Shown here one piece after another: positions 16,041-24,594 of a stretch of DNA of 35,836 nt. Numbering within the stretch: position 1 is the first letter of the stretch; every line of letters starts with the position of its first letter. Origin of the DNA: Allgaiera indica (GTDB taxonomy: Bacteria > Pseudomonadota > Alphaproteobacteria > Rhodobacterales > Rhodobacteraceae); contig NZ_FNOB01000031.1 in the NCBI RefSeq assembly GCF_900106675.1, forward strand, positions 1 to 35,836, read 5' to 3'. The notes below the pieces were generated by a model. It saw only the letters and a list, made by a program, of their open reading frames with translations. It made no database searches and was not told the origin of the DNA. A program made the translations under genes and the position numbers.

Positions 16041-17402
16041 ATGACAAAATTGAATGATGCTCCGCATGGAGCGACTGGGACAGTCATGCCTCAGAACGCT
16101 GGAGGTATGTCCAACATCAACAAGCCTTCGGGGTGGCGCAAAGCGACGGCAGGACTCGCGGTCGCTGAACGACACGCACAAGCTGGTGAACGGGCAGCCG
16201 TGCCTAAGACACAGGCCTTTGTCGCAGTGAAACGCGTTGGTGCGCATATTGGCCTCAAGGCTGGCGACATGCTGGTTCTCGACACACTTGGGGCCTTCAC
16301 ACAGGCCCAGGACTGGGAAGAGGGACAGCGCCCGATCGTCTGGGCGTCCAACTCTTATCTGATGGAGCAAACAGGCTTCTCGCTCTCGGCGCTCAAGCGC
16401 CATGCGCGGCGTCTGGCCGAGATCGGCGTGATTGCCTTCAAGGACAGCCCCAATGGCAAGCGGTGGGGCCACAGGGACGCTGACGGCCGTATCATCGAGG
16501 CCTATGGTTTTGATTTATCGCCGCTGTCGGCTCGCGCTGAAGAGTTTGAGCAGCTACATGCTGAACTGCAGGCCGAGCGTGAACTCTGCCAGCGCCTGAA
16601 GCGCCAGATCACAGTTGCACGCCGAATGATCCGCGCGAGGATCGAAGCGGCCCTGAGCGGCTCTCTGAGAGGCCCCTGGACACAGCTCTCAAACCTCTTT
16701 GAGGATCTTCTGGACCGCCTCCCACGCCGGAACACGGCCTCTGAGACACTTGCGCGGCTTCTGGCATGGTTCAGGGAGCTTCAGGAGCGTGTCGAAGTGA
16801 CCTATCTCAAGGCATTTCGAGCGGATGACGTTGTGGAAAACACCGCCGAATCCATCGAACAAGTCAGTGAAAAGACTCAAGAAATGGACCCCAGGGAGGT
16901 CATTTTTGAACCTCATATACTAATTACAAATCAACTTAATCCTGTAACATGTAATCGCTCAGAAACTGAGCAAGCGGCGGCCGTCGTGCCAAATGCGCCA
17001 TCGGAAGAGAAGGTGGATAGGGAGCTGGAAGACTGGGTGGTTGAAACACGTAAGAAACGTGGCGCAGCGCTTGATTTGCAAACTGTGATGCAGGCTTGTC
17101 CTGAATTCGCGTCCTGGGCACGCAATATGGGCGGGTATCTGAAGAATTGGGACGATCTTCATCGCGTTGTCGGGCAGCTCAGGCCGATGATCGGCGTCTC
17201 AGAGCAGGCTTGGAACCTCGCACAGGACCGTCTCGGACCCCTAGTCGCGACAGCAGCGCTCGTTCTCACGTTTGACAAGCATTGCGCCGGCGAAGTGGCG
17301 TCTCCGGGTGGATATCTGCGGGGCATGGTCGAGAAAGCCGGGGCAGGGGAGCTGCATCTCGAGCGCAGTTTCTATGGCCGGTTGAGCGGACAGGCGGCGT
17401 AA
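16041..17402 (+). CDS. repC: RepC replication initiator
   Basis: RepC starts replication of repABC plasmids and its origin usually lies inside its own gene. The 453-residue frame shows the family start PSGWRKATAGLAVAERHA, then KTQAFVAVKRVGAHIGLKAGDMLVLDTLGAFTQ and the winged-helix region SNSYLMEQTGFSLSALKRHARRLAEIGVIAFKDSPNGKRWGHRDADG. A charged helical middle and a C-terminal domain (VMQACPEFASWARNMGGYLKNWDDLHRVVGQLRPMIGVS) follow. The exact start is open: ATGs at 16041, 16086 and 16107 are in frame, none with a well-spaced ribosome site, fitting control by the antisense RNA and mRNA folding. The family is clear; the compatibility subgroup is not. Confidence 0.95.
   Translation: MTKLNDAPHGATGTVMPQNAGGMSNINKPSGWRKATAGLAVAERHAQAGERAAVPKTQAFVAVKRVGAHIGLKAGDMLVLDTLGAFTQAQDWEEGQRPIVWASNSYLMEQTGFSLSALKRHARRLAEIGVIAFKDSPNGKRWGHRDADGRIIEAYGFDLSPLSARAEEFEQLHAELQAERELCQRLKRQITVARRMIRARIEAALSGSLRGPWTQLSNLFEDLLDRLPRRNTASETLARLLAWFRELQERVEVTYLKAFRADDVVENTAESIEQVSEKTQEMDPREVIFEPHILITNQLNPVTCNRSETEQAAAVVPNAPSEEKVDRELEDWVVETRKKRGAALDLQTVMQACPEFASWARNMGGYLKNWDDLHRVVGQLRPMIGVSEQAWNLAQDRLGPLVATAALVLTFDKHCAGEVASPGGYLRGMVEKAGAGELHLERSFYGRLSGQAA
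16903..16957. other. oriV: Putative origin of replication inside repC
   Basis: A sharply AT-rich patch, running from about CATTTTTGAACC to GTAATCG, sits in the middle of otherwise GC-rich repC. In characterised repABC plasmids the origin is an AT-rich part of repC. The patch contains TGTAACATGTAAT, a small dyad. The limits are approximate. Confidence 0.6.
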
Positions 17403-17449
17403 TGGGAAGTGAAGCAGTTGTCCTGCGTTTGACCTTCCAAGTCGGGTAC

Positions 17450-17530
17450 GCGGAGATTGCCGCCCTTATTCTCCGCGCCTTCTGCGGTGTTTGTCGTTGT
17501 CTTGCGGAGATTGTGCCGTATAATCTCCGC
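17450..17530 (+). promoter_or_regulatory. Paired operators and promoter of the fic gene
   Basis: Two dyads share one design, 9-bp arms with a 9-base centre. The first is GCGGAGATT (17450-17458) with ATTCTCCGC (17468-17476); the second is GCGGAGATT (17504-17512) with AATCTCCGC (17522-17530). Their centres are 54 bases apart, about five helix turns. The second covers a perfect -10 TATAAT (17519-17524) with TTGTCT 16 bases before it. A protein bound to both would shut the promoter. Confidence 0.75.
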
Positions 17531-17544
17531 AAGATGCGTAAAAT

Positions 17545-18639
17545 ATGACCTACATTCACGAACTCCCTGATTGGCCCCAGTTTACTTGGGATAAGGCCAA
17601 ACTGTCGTCACAACTTGCTGCGGTCCGTCACCGCCAAGGCAAACTCTTGGGGCGCATGGAGGATCTTGGCTTCGATCTTCGCAACGAGGCGATGCTCAGA
17701 ACACTGACCAGTGATGTCGTCAAAAGCAGCGAGATTGAGGGGGAGACGCTCGACAAGGATCAGGTTCGCTCATCTATCGCAAAGCGGTTGGGTCTGGAAA
17801 TTGGCGGACTGATCCCGTCTGATCGCCATGTTGATGGTGTCGTCGAGATGATGCTGGACGCGACCCAAGCGTATGATCGGCCATTGGATGCGGAGCGTCT
17901 GTTTGGATGGCATGCGGCTCTCTTTCCTACCGGGCGAAGCGGAATAACCCGGATCAGGGTAGGAAATTGGCGTGACGGTCCCATGGAGGTTGTATCAGGA
18001 CCCTATGGCCGCGAACGGGTGCATTTTGAGGGGCCTGCGGCCAACCGGCTGGAAGCCGAGATGGCGCGGTTTTTGGAATGGTTTGACCAGCAACCAGAAA
18101 CAGATCCCGTCATACATGCCGCCATCGCCCATCTGTGGTTTGTCACCATCCACCCGTTCGATGATGGCAATGGGCGCATTGCGCGCGCGATCGCAGACAT
18201 GGCCTTGGCGCGATCGGAAGGCAGCGCGCAACGGTTCTACAGCATGTCGACGCAAATTCGCCAGGAGCGGAACGCTTATTACGATATGCTCGAGATGACG
18301 CAGAAAGGCGGGCTTGATGTTACGGGGTGGCTCGTTTGGTTCCTGGCTTGCCTTGATCGCGCATTTGATGGTGCCGAGATCATCCTTGAGGCCGTGTTCC
18401 GGAAGGCGCGGTTCTGGGAGAAATATGGAACGGCGAATATGAACGACCGCCAGCGGGACATGCTGAACCGTCTGCTGGATGGGTTTGAAGGAAAACTGAC
18501 GACGTCGAAATACGCGAAGATCGAAAAATGCTCACAAGATACGGCATATCGCGACATCCTCGATCTGATGGCCTTGGGCGCCCTTGGGAAAGATGAAGCT
18601 GGGGGACGCAGCACCAGCTATTCGCTGATCGCCAAGTAA
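17545..18639 (+). CDS. Fic-domain protein with DUF4172 (class II)
   Basis: Fic proteins usually transfer AMP from ATP to a hydroxyl of a target protein. This 364-residue protein starts with a DUF4172 domain (about 5-85). Within it, SSEIEG (61-66) matches the inhibitory helix motif (S/T)xxxE(G/N), so the enzyme is probably self-inhibited by Glu65, class II. The Fic core motif is complete: HPFDDGNGR at 203-211, with the catalytic His203. The C-terminal 60 residues resemble a winged helix (LTTSKYAKIEKCSQDTAYRDILDLMALGALG), which could bind the two dyads upstream and give autoregulation. The predicted transcript starts only about 14 bases before the ATG, and no ribosome site is seen. Target unknown; it may act as a toxin or regulator. 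Confidence 0.92.
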   Translation: MTYIHELPDWPQFTWDKAKLSSQLAAVRHRQGKLLGRMEDLGFDLRNEAMLRTLTSDVVKSSEIEGETLDKDQVRSSIAKRLGLEIGGLIPSDRHVDGVVEMMLDATQAYDRPLDAERLFGWHAALFPTGRSGITRIRVGNWRDGPMEVVSGPYGRERVHFEGPAANRLEAEMARFLEWFDQQPETDPVIHAAIAHLWFVTIHPFDDGNGRIARAIADMALARSEGSAQRFYSMSTQIRQERNAYYDMLEMTQKGGLDVTGWLVWFLACLDRAFDGAEIILEAVFRKARFWEKYGTANMNDRQRDMLNRLLDGFEGKLTTSKYAKIEKCSQDTAYRDILDLMALGALGKDEAGGRSTSYSLIAK

Positions 18640-18801
18640 AGAGGGTTATCTTGTTCAAAGATCGTGAATGCGCGCGAAAAATCCATTTACATTCAAAACG
18701 GTAATCACTTCTCTCGACGATTGTCATTTCAGAATCCGGTGGCCAGAACGCCGTCGGTTTCGAACACGCAATTTTGGAATTCTATATGGACTCTTGAGTT
18801 G

Positions 18802-19704
18802 CTACGGTTTCCCCTCTGGTCGCCGTGCCACGCCGTGTGCGCCACAAAGATCGGCAAGCACCCCGTGTAGCCGCTCGATGATTGCGCCTCTGGGAGACAC
18901 AGTCCGCTCCACAATTCCGATTTGTCGCGTGATGGGTGGGATTCCAAATGGTAGCCGGAACAGCCCCAGCCCTTCGGGCTTTTCCAGGGCAACATGGGGC
19001 ACAATAGAGAGTCCCAGACCCTGCCGCACGCACGTGACAAGCGTGCCGATTGTGTCAATTTCGGCCACATCATTTGTCACGACGCCCAAGCGCGAAATCT
19101 CGGTGTCGATCAAGTTCGCCAGTGGAACGGGGCTTCTGAACCGGATGTAAGGACGCGAACGCAAAAGATCGGCCACGTCTGAATCCGGGAGCGGGTCCGA
19201 AGAAATCAGCCAAAGAGGCTCTCGCAGAAAAGGACTCCAGCGCAGGGCCGTTGGAATACCAAGATGTTCTGCGACAACAGCGGCATCCAATCGCCCCGCG
19301 GCCACATCGGCGATTAATGCTGCGGACAACGAAACACGCAAGCTCGGTTTCAGGTCCGGATACTGTTGGCGCATCTGCACGAGTGCGCGTGGCAGCAGGT
19401 TCAGCGCGCTTGACCGTACCGACCCAAGCATCAGCGTCCCTGCAATTTGATCGCCGCGCAGACTTGCCCGGGTATCTTCTTCGCGGCGCAGGATGTCGCG
19501 CGCCATCTCGATCACCTGAAGGCCTTGAGGCGTCGGCTGCGGCGGGCGTGTGCCGCGGTTGAAAATAGTCACGCGAAGCTCGTCTTCCAGGGCCTGGACC
19601 TGCTGGCTTACGGCAGATGGTGTGAGGCTGACTACATCTGCTGCTTGCGCGAAGGTGCCGTGGGCTTGAATGGCAAGAAGTGTTCTGAGTTGTCGCGTGT
19701 CCAT
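18802..19704 (-). CDS. LysR-family transcriptional regulator
   Basis: This is a LysR-type regulator, likely controlling the divergent catabolic and transport cluster. The ATG at 19704 (MDTRQLRT) fits the family start better than the one two codons earlier. The winged-helix DNA-binding domain covers about 1-60 (LLAIQAHGTFAQAADVVSLTPSAVSQQVQALEDEL). A two-lobe effector-binding domain follows (about 88-295), with VTCVRQGLGLSIVPHVAL as the usual hinge-near motif. The effector is probably the substrate or an intermediate of the pathway. Total length of 300 is normal. Confidence 0.93.
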   Translation of the reverse strand: MDTRQLRTLLAIQAHGTFAQAADVVSLTPSAVSQQVQALEDELRVTIFNRGTRPPQPTPQGLQVIEMARDILRREEDTRASLRGDQIAGTLMLGSVRSSALNLLPRALVQMRQQYPDLKPSLRVSLSAALIADVAAGRLDAAVVAEHLGIPTALRWSPFLREPLWLISSDPLPDSDVADLLRSRPYIRFRSPVPLANLIDTEISRLGVVTNDVAEIDTIGTLVTCVRQGLGLSIVPHVALEKPEGLGLFRLPFGIPPITRQIGIVERTVSPRGAIIERLHGVLADLCGAHGVARRPEGKP

Positions 19705-19719
19705 CAACAAATCCAGTAT

Positions 19720-19740
19720 TTCTGAATGTAATAACCAGAA
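19720..19740. promoter_or_regulatory. Candidate LysR binding site
   Basis: TTCTG (19720-19724) and CAGAA (19736-19740) are inverted around ten bases, within the size of typical LysR boxes. The site starts 15 bases from the regulator start, in the gap shared with the divergent cluster. Short arms keep confidence low. Confidence 0.4.
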
Positions 19741-19888
19741 TTACGCGTTTTTGTAAAGTCGTGCTGTCTGTTAGAGATTTCAGCAGGAGGACTGCCGCGG
19801 TCTTTTGGGAGATAGAGCGCGGTCATATCAAAACAGAAACCCAACACGTGCGTCTCCATCTTGGACGCGCAGCGGAGATTATTTTGCG

Positions 19889-20899
19889 ATGAGCAATACC
19901 ATTCTCGTGACTGGTCCCGATCTGGATCCGAGCGCTACTCACTTGTTGACCGAGCAAGGCTATCAGGCCGTTCACACCCCTCCGTATGCTGACAGCGCGG
20001 TGATTTCCGATTACATGGATCGAACCGGCGCCGTTGGAATTGTCTCGCGTATGGGGCGAATCGACGGCAGTGTCTTGCAGCGCGCGCCCCAGTTGCGCGT
20101 GATCTCCAAGCACGGCGTCGGCGTCGACAATATCGACCTAACCGCTGCGGCCGAGCGTGGAATTCCTGTACTAGTTGCCACTGGCGCCAATGCAATTTCT
20201 GTTGCGGAACACGCGATCGCGCTGATGTTGGCAACAGTAAAGCGCCTGCTTCCGCTTGATTCCGGTCTACGGTCTGCGCGTTGGGACAAGCCGGGCTTCG
20301 CTGGCCGTGAACTGGCTGGTGCGACCCTTGGTCTCGTCGGCATGGGCGCAATTGCGCAGGCCACCGCGCGCATGGCGCGGGGGCTGGGTTTGAACATTGC
20401 CAGCTATGATCCCCTTGCGCCGGCGTCCGCTTTCGAAACCCAATCGACCATCCGCTGCAACACTCTCGAAGACCTTCTCGAGCAATCGACTATTCTTAGT
20501 CTTCACTGTCCATTGAACGATCAGACCCGCCAAATCCTGAATGCCGAAACGATCGCGCGAATGCCGACCGGATCCTTTGTGGTGAACACCGCGCGCGGGG
20601 GGCTGATCGACGAAATTGCACTTCTTAATGCGATCCAGTCGGGACATCTCGCGGGGGCCGGGCTCGACACCTTCGCCGTCGAGCCCCCCGCCGCTGATCA
20701 TCCGTTTTTTTCGGAGCCAAACATCGTGATGACCCCGCATATCGGTGGCGTTACCCGTCAGGCAAACGCCCGCGTGGGCATAGAGGCCGTCAAAGGCATA
20801 CTCGATTTTCTCGAAGGCAAGACGCTGCCGGCTGAGCGCGTCGCAAACCGCAAGCTACTGGATGCCGCGAAGGCCGCCACGGAAAAGGTGGGTGATTAA
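19889..20899 (+). CDS. D-2-hydroxyacid dehydrogenase
   Basis: This NAD(P)-dependent enzyme of the 3-phosphoglycerate dehydrogenase-like superfamily should interconvert a 2-hydroxy acid and a 2-oxo acid. From the ATG at 19889 it has 336 residues. The cofactor-binding segment is LGLVGMGAIAQATARMARGLGL. Catalytic residues stand in NTARGGLIDE (Arg), the DTFAVEPP segment (Glu) and TPHIGGVT (His). An earlier in-frame ATG at 19805 adds 28 residues unlike the family; GGAG is found before 19889. There is no C-terminal ACT domain, so it is not classic SerA. It is first in a cluster with an RraA-type aldolase two bases downstream; together they could turn over a hydroxy or oxo diacid. Substrate unknown. 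Confidence 0.9.
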   Translation: MSNTILVTGPDLDPSATHLLTEQGYQAVHTPPYADSAVISDYMDRTGAVGIVSRMGRIDGSVLQRAPQLRVISKHGVGVDNIDLTAAAERGIPVLVATGANAISVAEHAIALMLATVKRLLPLDSGLRSARWDKPGFAGRELAGATLGLVGMGAIAQATARMARGLGLNIASYDPLAPASAFETQSTIRCNTLEDLLEQSTILSLHCPLNDQTRQILNAETIARMPTGSFVVNTARGGLIDEIALLNAIQSGHLAGAGLDTFAVEPPAADHPFFSEPNIVMTPHIGGVTRQANARVGIEAVKGILDFLEGKTLPAERVANRKLLDAAKAATEKVGD

Positions 20900-20901
20900 C
20901 C

Positions 20902-21594
20902 ATGACTGTCGGATTTCGAATTTTGAACCGAACCCAGATTGCGCCTAAGGCACTCGTCGATGCCTTCGCCAAGCTGCCGGTGGCCAATGTTTCGGACAGC
21001 ATGTCACGCATGACAGCGGCCGGGGCACGCATCCGGCCCATGCATGCTCATGGCGGAATGGCTGGCGTCGCGTTGACGGTCAAGGCGCGACCAGGTGACA
21101 ACCTGATGCTCCACAAGGCGATCGATATGGCCGGGCCCGGCGACGTGATCGTCGTCGATGCAGGCGGTGACACGACGAACGCGGTCTTCGGCGAAATGAT
21201 GCTGGCTTACGCGATCAAACGGGGAGTGGCGGGTCTGGTCTTTGACGGCGCGATCCGCGATGTCGATGCGATCCGCGAGACCAACCATCCGGTGTTTGCC
21301 GCCGGTGTCACCCATCGCGGTCCTTACAAAGACGGACCGGGTGAGATCAATGTGCCAATCAGCATCGACGGAATGGTCGTTCATCCCGGTGATATTGTGA
21401 TTGGAGACGGCGATGGCGTGCTTTGCGTCCCGATCGCCGAAGCCGAAGACATCCTGGTGAAGGCGCAAGCAAAACTCGACGCTGAGACCCGCCAGATGCA
21501 GGCAATTGCAGAGGGCACGAACGACCGGGCGTGGGTAGACGCTGCGTTGAAAAAGCTCGGCTGCGCCTTTCCCGACAAAGAACGAAACGCATGA
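20902..21594 (+). CDS. RraA-family aldolase
   Basis: The 230-residue product belongs to the RraA-like family, which includes class II aldolases for 4-hydroxy-4-methyl-2-oxoglutarate and 4-carboxy-4-hydroxy-2-oxoadipate as well as the RNase E inhibitor RraA. Family marks are PVANVSDSMSRM near the start, GDVIVVDAGGDTTNAVFGEMM, and GLVFDGAIRDVDAI with the Arg-Asp pair that binds substrate and metal. AGVTHRGPYKDGPGEINVPISIDG and VHPGDIVIGDGDGVLCVP complete the fold. It starts two bases after the dehydrogenase stop. Beside an amidohydrolase and a carboxylate transporter, an aldolase role that ends in pyruvate or oxaloacetate is much likelier than RNase regulation. Confidence 0.9.
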   Translation: MTVGFRILNRTQIAPKALVDAFAKLPVANVSDSMSRMTAAGARIRPMHAHGGMAGVALTVKARPGDNLMLHKAIDMAGPGDVIVVDAGGDTTNAVFGEMMLAYAIKRGVAGLVFDGAIRDVDAIRETNHPVFAAGVTHRGPYKDGPGEINVPISIDGMVVHPGDIVIGDGDGVLCVPIAEAEDILVKAQAKLDAETRQMQAIAEGTNDRAWVDAALKKLGCAFPDKERNA

Positions 21595-21608
21595 ATAGGA
21601 GGAAAACC

Positions 21609-22562
21609 ATGTTGAAACTCATGCATAAGACCGCGCTTGTAGGCGCAATGATCCTGACCGCAGGCGCTGCACTCGCGGAATATCCCGAAAGGCCGATCGA
21701 GGTCATCGTCGGCTATTCTGCCGGAGGCGGCACCGACGTCATGGCCCGCACCGCGGCCCCGTTCATCGAAAGGTATCTGGGCGAAGATGCAAGCATCGTC
21801 GTCAAGAACATGCCGGGCGCATCCGGTCAGATTGGTGTGACCGAGGTTGCCAATGCCGATCCCGATGGCTACACGCTGGGCACCTTCAATCTGCCGGGCA
21901 TGATGGCGCGCACCATCGACCGTGAAGCCGATTATGATCGCGACAGCTTCACCTACCTCGCCAATGTCGTAAACGACCCCAACGTGATTGTGACATCAAC
22001 AGGCAGCGGCCTGGACACACTGGACAAGCTGATTGCCGAGGCAACGGAAAACCCCTTTGCTGTGACAGTCGGCATGTCGAGCCTTGGTGGTGACGATCAC
22101 TTTGCCCTGATCAAACTGCAAAACGCCACCGAGACCGAATTTACCATCGTGCCGTTCAAAGGCTCGGCCCCTGCTCGGACCGCGCTGTTGGGTGGCCACG
22201 TCGCGATGGGCATATTGAATATCTCCGAAGTGGCCGAGTTTCAGGACCAGTTGAATGTCTTGGGCGTCGCCACACAGGAACGTTCGCCCTTTGCGCCCGA
22301 TCTGCCGACCTTTCAGGAGCAGGGTTTGGACTTGGTGAACGGGTCCATGCGCGGCTTCGTCGCGCCAGCTGGCCTGCCCGAAGACATCCAGGCAAAGCTG
22401 ATGGACGCATTTAGCCAACTTTCCTCGGATCAGGAGTTCCTCGATGCCATGGCTGCGACCGCCAACCCGGTGGAAGTCGTGACCGGCGAAGAGTTCAAGC
22501 AATTGACCTCGGATCTCTATGACCTTGCCGAGGGTGTATGGGAAACCACCCCCTGGAACTGA
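21609..22562 (+). CDS. tctC: TctC-type substrate-binding protein (first copy)
   Basis: This is the periplasmic receptor of a tripartite tricarboxylate transporter. From the ATG at 21609, with AGGAGG just upstream, it has 317 residues. A signal peptide covers about 1-22 (KTALVGAMILTAGAALAE). The mature part opens with YPERPIEVIVGYSAGGGTDVMAR, the family's first ligand loop, followed by VVKNMPGASGQIG, DPDGYTLG and VPFKGSAPARTALLGGHV. Ligands of these receptors are mostly carboxylates. It lies between the aldolase and the membrane parts TctB and TctA. A second, clearly related copy lies at 25629. The exact ligand cannot be read from the sequence. Confidence 0.93.
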   Translation: MLKLMHKTALVGAMILTAGAALAEYPERPIEVIVGYSAGGGTDVMARTAAPFIERYLGEDASIVVKNMPGASGQIGVTEVANADPDGYTLGTFNLPGMMARTIDREADYDRDSFTYLANVVNDPNVIVTSTGSGLDTLDKLIAEATENPFAVTVGMSSLGGDDHFALIKLQNATETEFTIVPFKGSAPARTALLGGHVAMGILNISEVAEFQDQLNVLGVATQERSPFAPDLPTFQEQGLDLVNGSMRGFVAPAGLPEDIQAKLMDAFSQLSSDQEFLDAMAATANPVEVVTGEEFKQLTSDLYDLAEGVWETTPWN

Positions 22563-22629
22563 AGCACACAGCGCGGGGGGTGGCACACCAGCCCTCGCGC
22601 TTTATCATTCCCTGACACGAGAGCGACCC

Positions 22630-23091
22630 ATGCCCCAGAGCCGTAAATCCCGCCTGACAAGGCCCGAGACCCTGACAGCATTCGGCATTGTCGTGGTATC
22701 TGCCGGGTTCCTGATCCCGACATTCGAATTGCGCGCGATATCCGCGCTGCTGCCCGCCGCCATGCTCATCGGCCTGATCGTGCTGTCCGTGTTGTTGTTG
22801 GTCTATGACCAGCGCAAGGCTGCCAACGGCGAAGAGTCGCAGCCGATGACCCAATCGCCAAGGCGCGTGATCGGGGCTTTCCTGCTTATCGTCACCTATG
22901 CGCTGGCGACCGACTTCATCGGTTTTTATGTCAGCACCGTCACGACCATCCCACTTGTGGCGTGGCTGTTCGGTTATCGCAGCCCCGTGGGTCTTGCCAT
23001 CGCGACGGTCATCGTTGTCGGCATCATCTGGGCGATCTTTGATTTCGGGATGTCGCAAGAGTTTCCCGCTGGCCGTTTTTGGGGGCATTGA
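22630..23091 (+). CDS. tctB: TctB-type small membrane subunit
   Basis: TctB is the small, poorly conserved four-helix membrane subunit of the tripartite tricarboxylate transporter. The ATG at 22630 gives 153 residues. Hydrophobic segments are seen at about 14-33, 37-58, 80-105 and 118-140, with a polar loop (about 60-80) between the second and third. It lies 3 bases before tctA, so the two are translated together. Identification rests on size, helix layout and position between tctC and tctA. Confidence 0.88.
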   Translation: MPQSRKSRLTRPETLTAFGIVVVSAGFLIPTFELRAISALLPAAMLIGLIVLSVLLLVYDQRKAANGEESQPMTQSPRRVIGAFLLIVTYALATDFIGFYVSTVTTIPLVAWLFGYRSPVGLAIATVIVVGIIWAIFDFGMSQEFPAGRFWGH

Positions 23092-23094
23092 ACC

Positions 23095-24594
23095 ATGTAT
23101 GCTGATCTTCTGAACGCTCTGCCCAACGTCTTCGCTTGGACTAATTTTGCCGCCGTGATCATCGGCGTCATCGCGGGCATCGTCGTAGGTGCCATGCCAG
23201 GCCTGTCTGCCACCATGGCAATCTCTGTCCTCGTGCCTTTTACTTTCGGGCTGGAGCCGCTTGTCGCGCTTGGCCTGATGGCAGGCATCTATAATGGCGC
23301 GATGTATGGCGGCGCGATACCCGCCGTGTTGCTGCGCATCCCCGGCACGCCCGCCGCCGTGGCGACGACCTTTGACGGCTACCCGATGGCGCAGAAGGGC
23401 GAGGGGGGCTTTGCCCTGCAGGTCGCGGTCGTATCCTCGGCCCTCGGTGGCATTGCCTCGGCATTTGCGTTGATGCTGCTGGCACCACCCTTGTCCAGGG
23501 TCACACTGTTGTTCGGACCATCCGAGGTGTTTTGGGTCGCGGTGTTCGGCCTCGCCTCAATCATCTTCCTGCTGGGGGGTAACCCGATCAAGGGGCTGAT
23601 CTCGGCCTGTTTCGGCGTGTTCGTTTCGGTCATCGGCTCGGACCCGATCTATGGCAATGATCGTTTCACCTTTGGCCAACTGGAGATGCTGGATGGCATC
23701 AACATCGTGATCCTGCTGGTCGGTCTTTATGCCTTGCCGCCGGTGATCGACCTTCTGGAAACGCCGCTGAAGACCGATGGTGTGAACAGTTCCAAACTCG
23801 GCACCGAGTCCATCTGGAAAGCGCTGCCGCGCATGAAGGGTTTCGGCATGACGTGGCTGCGGGGCTCGTTCATCGGCATCTGGATTGGCATCCTGCCCGG
23901 AGCAGGGGGGTCGATGGCGGCCTTCATGTCCTATAACGAGGCGCGCCGCACCTCGAAGACCCCTGAAACCTGGGGCGAGGGCGAGCCCGAGGGTGTCGCT
24001 GCTGCCGAGGTCGCCAATAATGCCGACACCGCGTCGGCTCTGATCCCCGCGCTGACGTTGGGCATCCCGGGCACCGCCGTCGCGGCGGTCATGCTAGGTG
24101 GCTTGCTGGTGCATGGCCTGCAACCGGGGCCCATGCTGTTCCGGGACAACCCCGATATCGTCTTCGGCTTCATGTGGCAGTTCCTGTTCGGTGCGATCCT
24201 GCTGGTGCTGTTGGGCGGGTCGCTGGCGACAAACTCCTTTGCCCGTCTGCTGAACCTTCCGCGCCCGCTGTTGGGGTCGGTGATCATCGTTCTGATGCTG
24301 ATCGGCGTCTATTCGATCCACGGGCGCATGTTCGACGTCTACCTGATGCTGGGCTTCGGCGCGATCGGCTGGGTTATGGACCGCCTGAAGTTCCCGTTGC
24401 CGCCCGTCGTACTTGGTTTGATCCTGGGTGGCTTTGCGGAAGAAAACCTGCGTTTGGCATTGCGGATCGGACGCGGCGATCCGATGGTCCTGTTCCAGAA
24501 CACCACAAGCCTGATCCTCGTCGCCCTAACCATCGCTGTGATCGTCGGCCCGACGCTGAAAAAGCGCTTTGTCGACGGCCGCAAGAAAGCCTGA
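23095..24594 (+). CDS. tctA: TctA-type large permease subunit
   Basis: TctA is the large, highly conserved channel subunit, driven by an ion gradient. The 499 residues form about 12 membrane segments. Family glycine-proline motifs are present: GAMPGLSATMAISVLVPFT near the start, MYGGAIPAVLLRIPGTPAAVATTFDGYPM, and in the second half ILPGAGGSMAAFMSYNEARR and LTLGIPGTAVAAVMLGGLL. The second set mirrors the first, reflecting an internal duplication. The stop overlaps the ATG of the next gene (ATGA), so the amidohydrolase is translationally coupled to the transporter. This tight link supports a role in breaking down what is imported. Confidence 0.95.
   Translation: MYADLLNALPNVFAWTNFAAVIIGVIAGIVVGAMPGLSATMAISVLVPFTFGLEPLVALGLMAGIYNGAMYGGAIPAVLLRIPGTPAAVATTFDGYPMAQKGEGGFALQVAVVSSALGGIASAFALMLLAPPLSRVTLLFGPSEVFWVAVFGLASIIFLLGGNPIKGLISACFGVFVSVIGSDPIYGNDRFTFGQLEMLDGINIVILLVGLYALPPVIDLLETPLKTDGVNSSKLGTESIWKALPRMKGFGMTWLRGSFIGIWIGILPGAGGSMAAFMSYNEARRTSKTPETWGEGEPEGVAAAEVANNADTASALIPALTLGIPGTAVAAVMLGGLLVHGLQPGPMLFRDNPDIVFGFMWQFLFGAILLVLLGGSLATNSFARLLNLPRPLLGSVIIVLMLIGVYSIHGRMFDVYLMLGFGAIGWVMDRLKFPLPPVVLGLILGGFAEENLRLALRIGRGDPMVLFQNTTSLILVALTIAVIVGPTLKKRFVDGRKKA

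Noticed and set aside
24174-24593. Long N-terminal extension of the amidohydrolase
   Set aside because: It runs through tctA in another frame and is unlike the family; the ATG overlapping the tctA stop gives a normal start.
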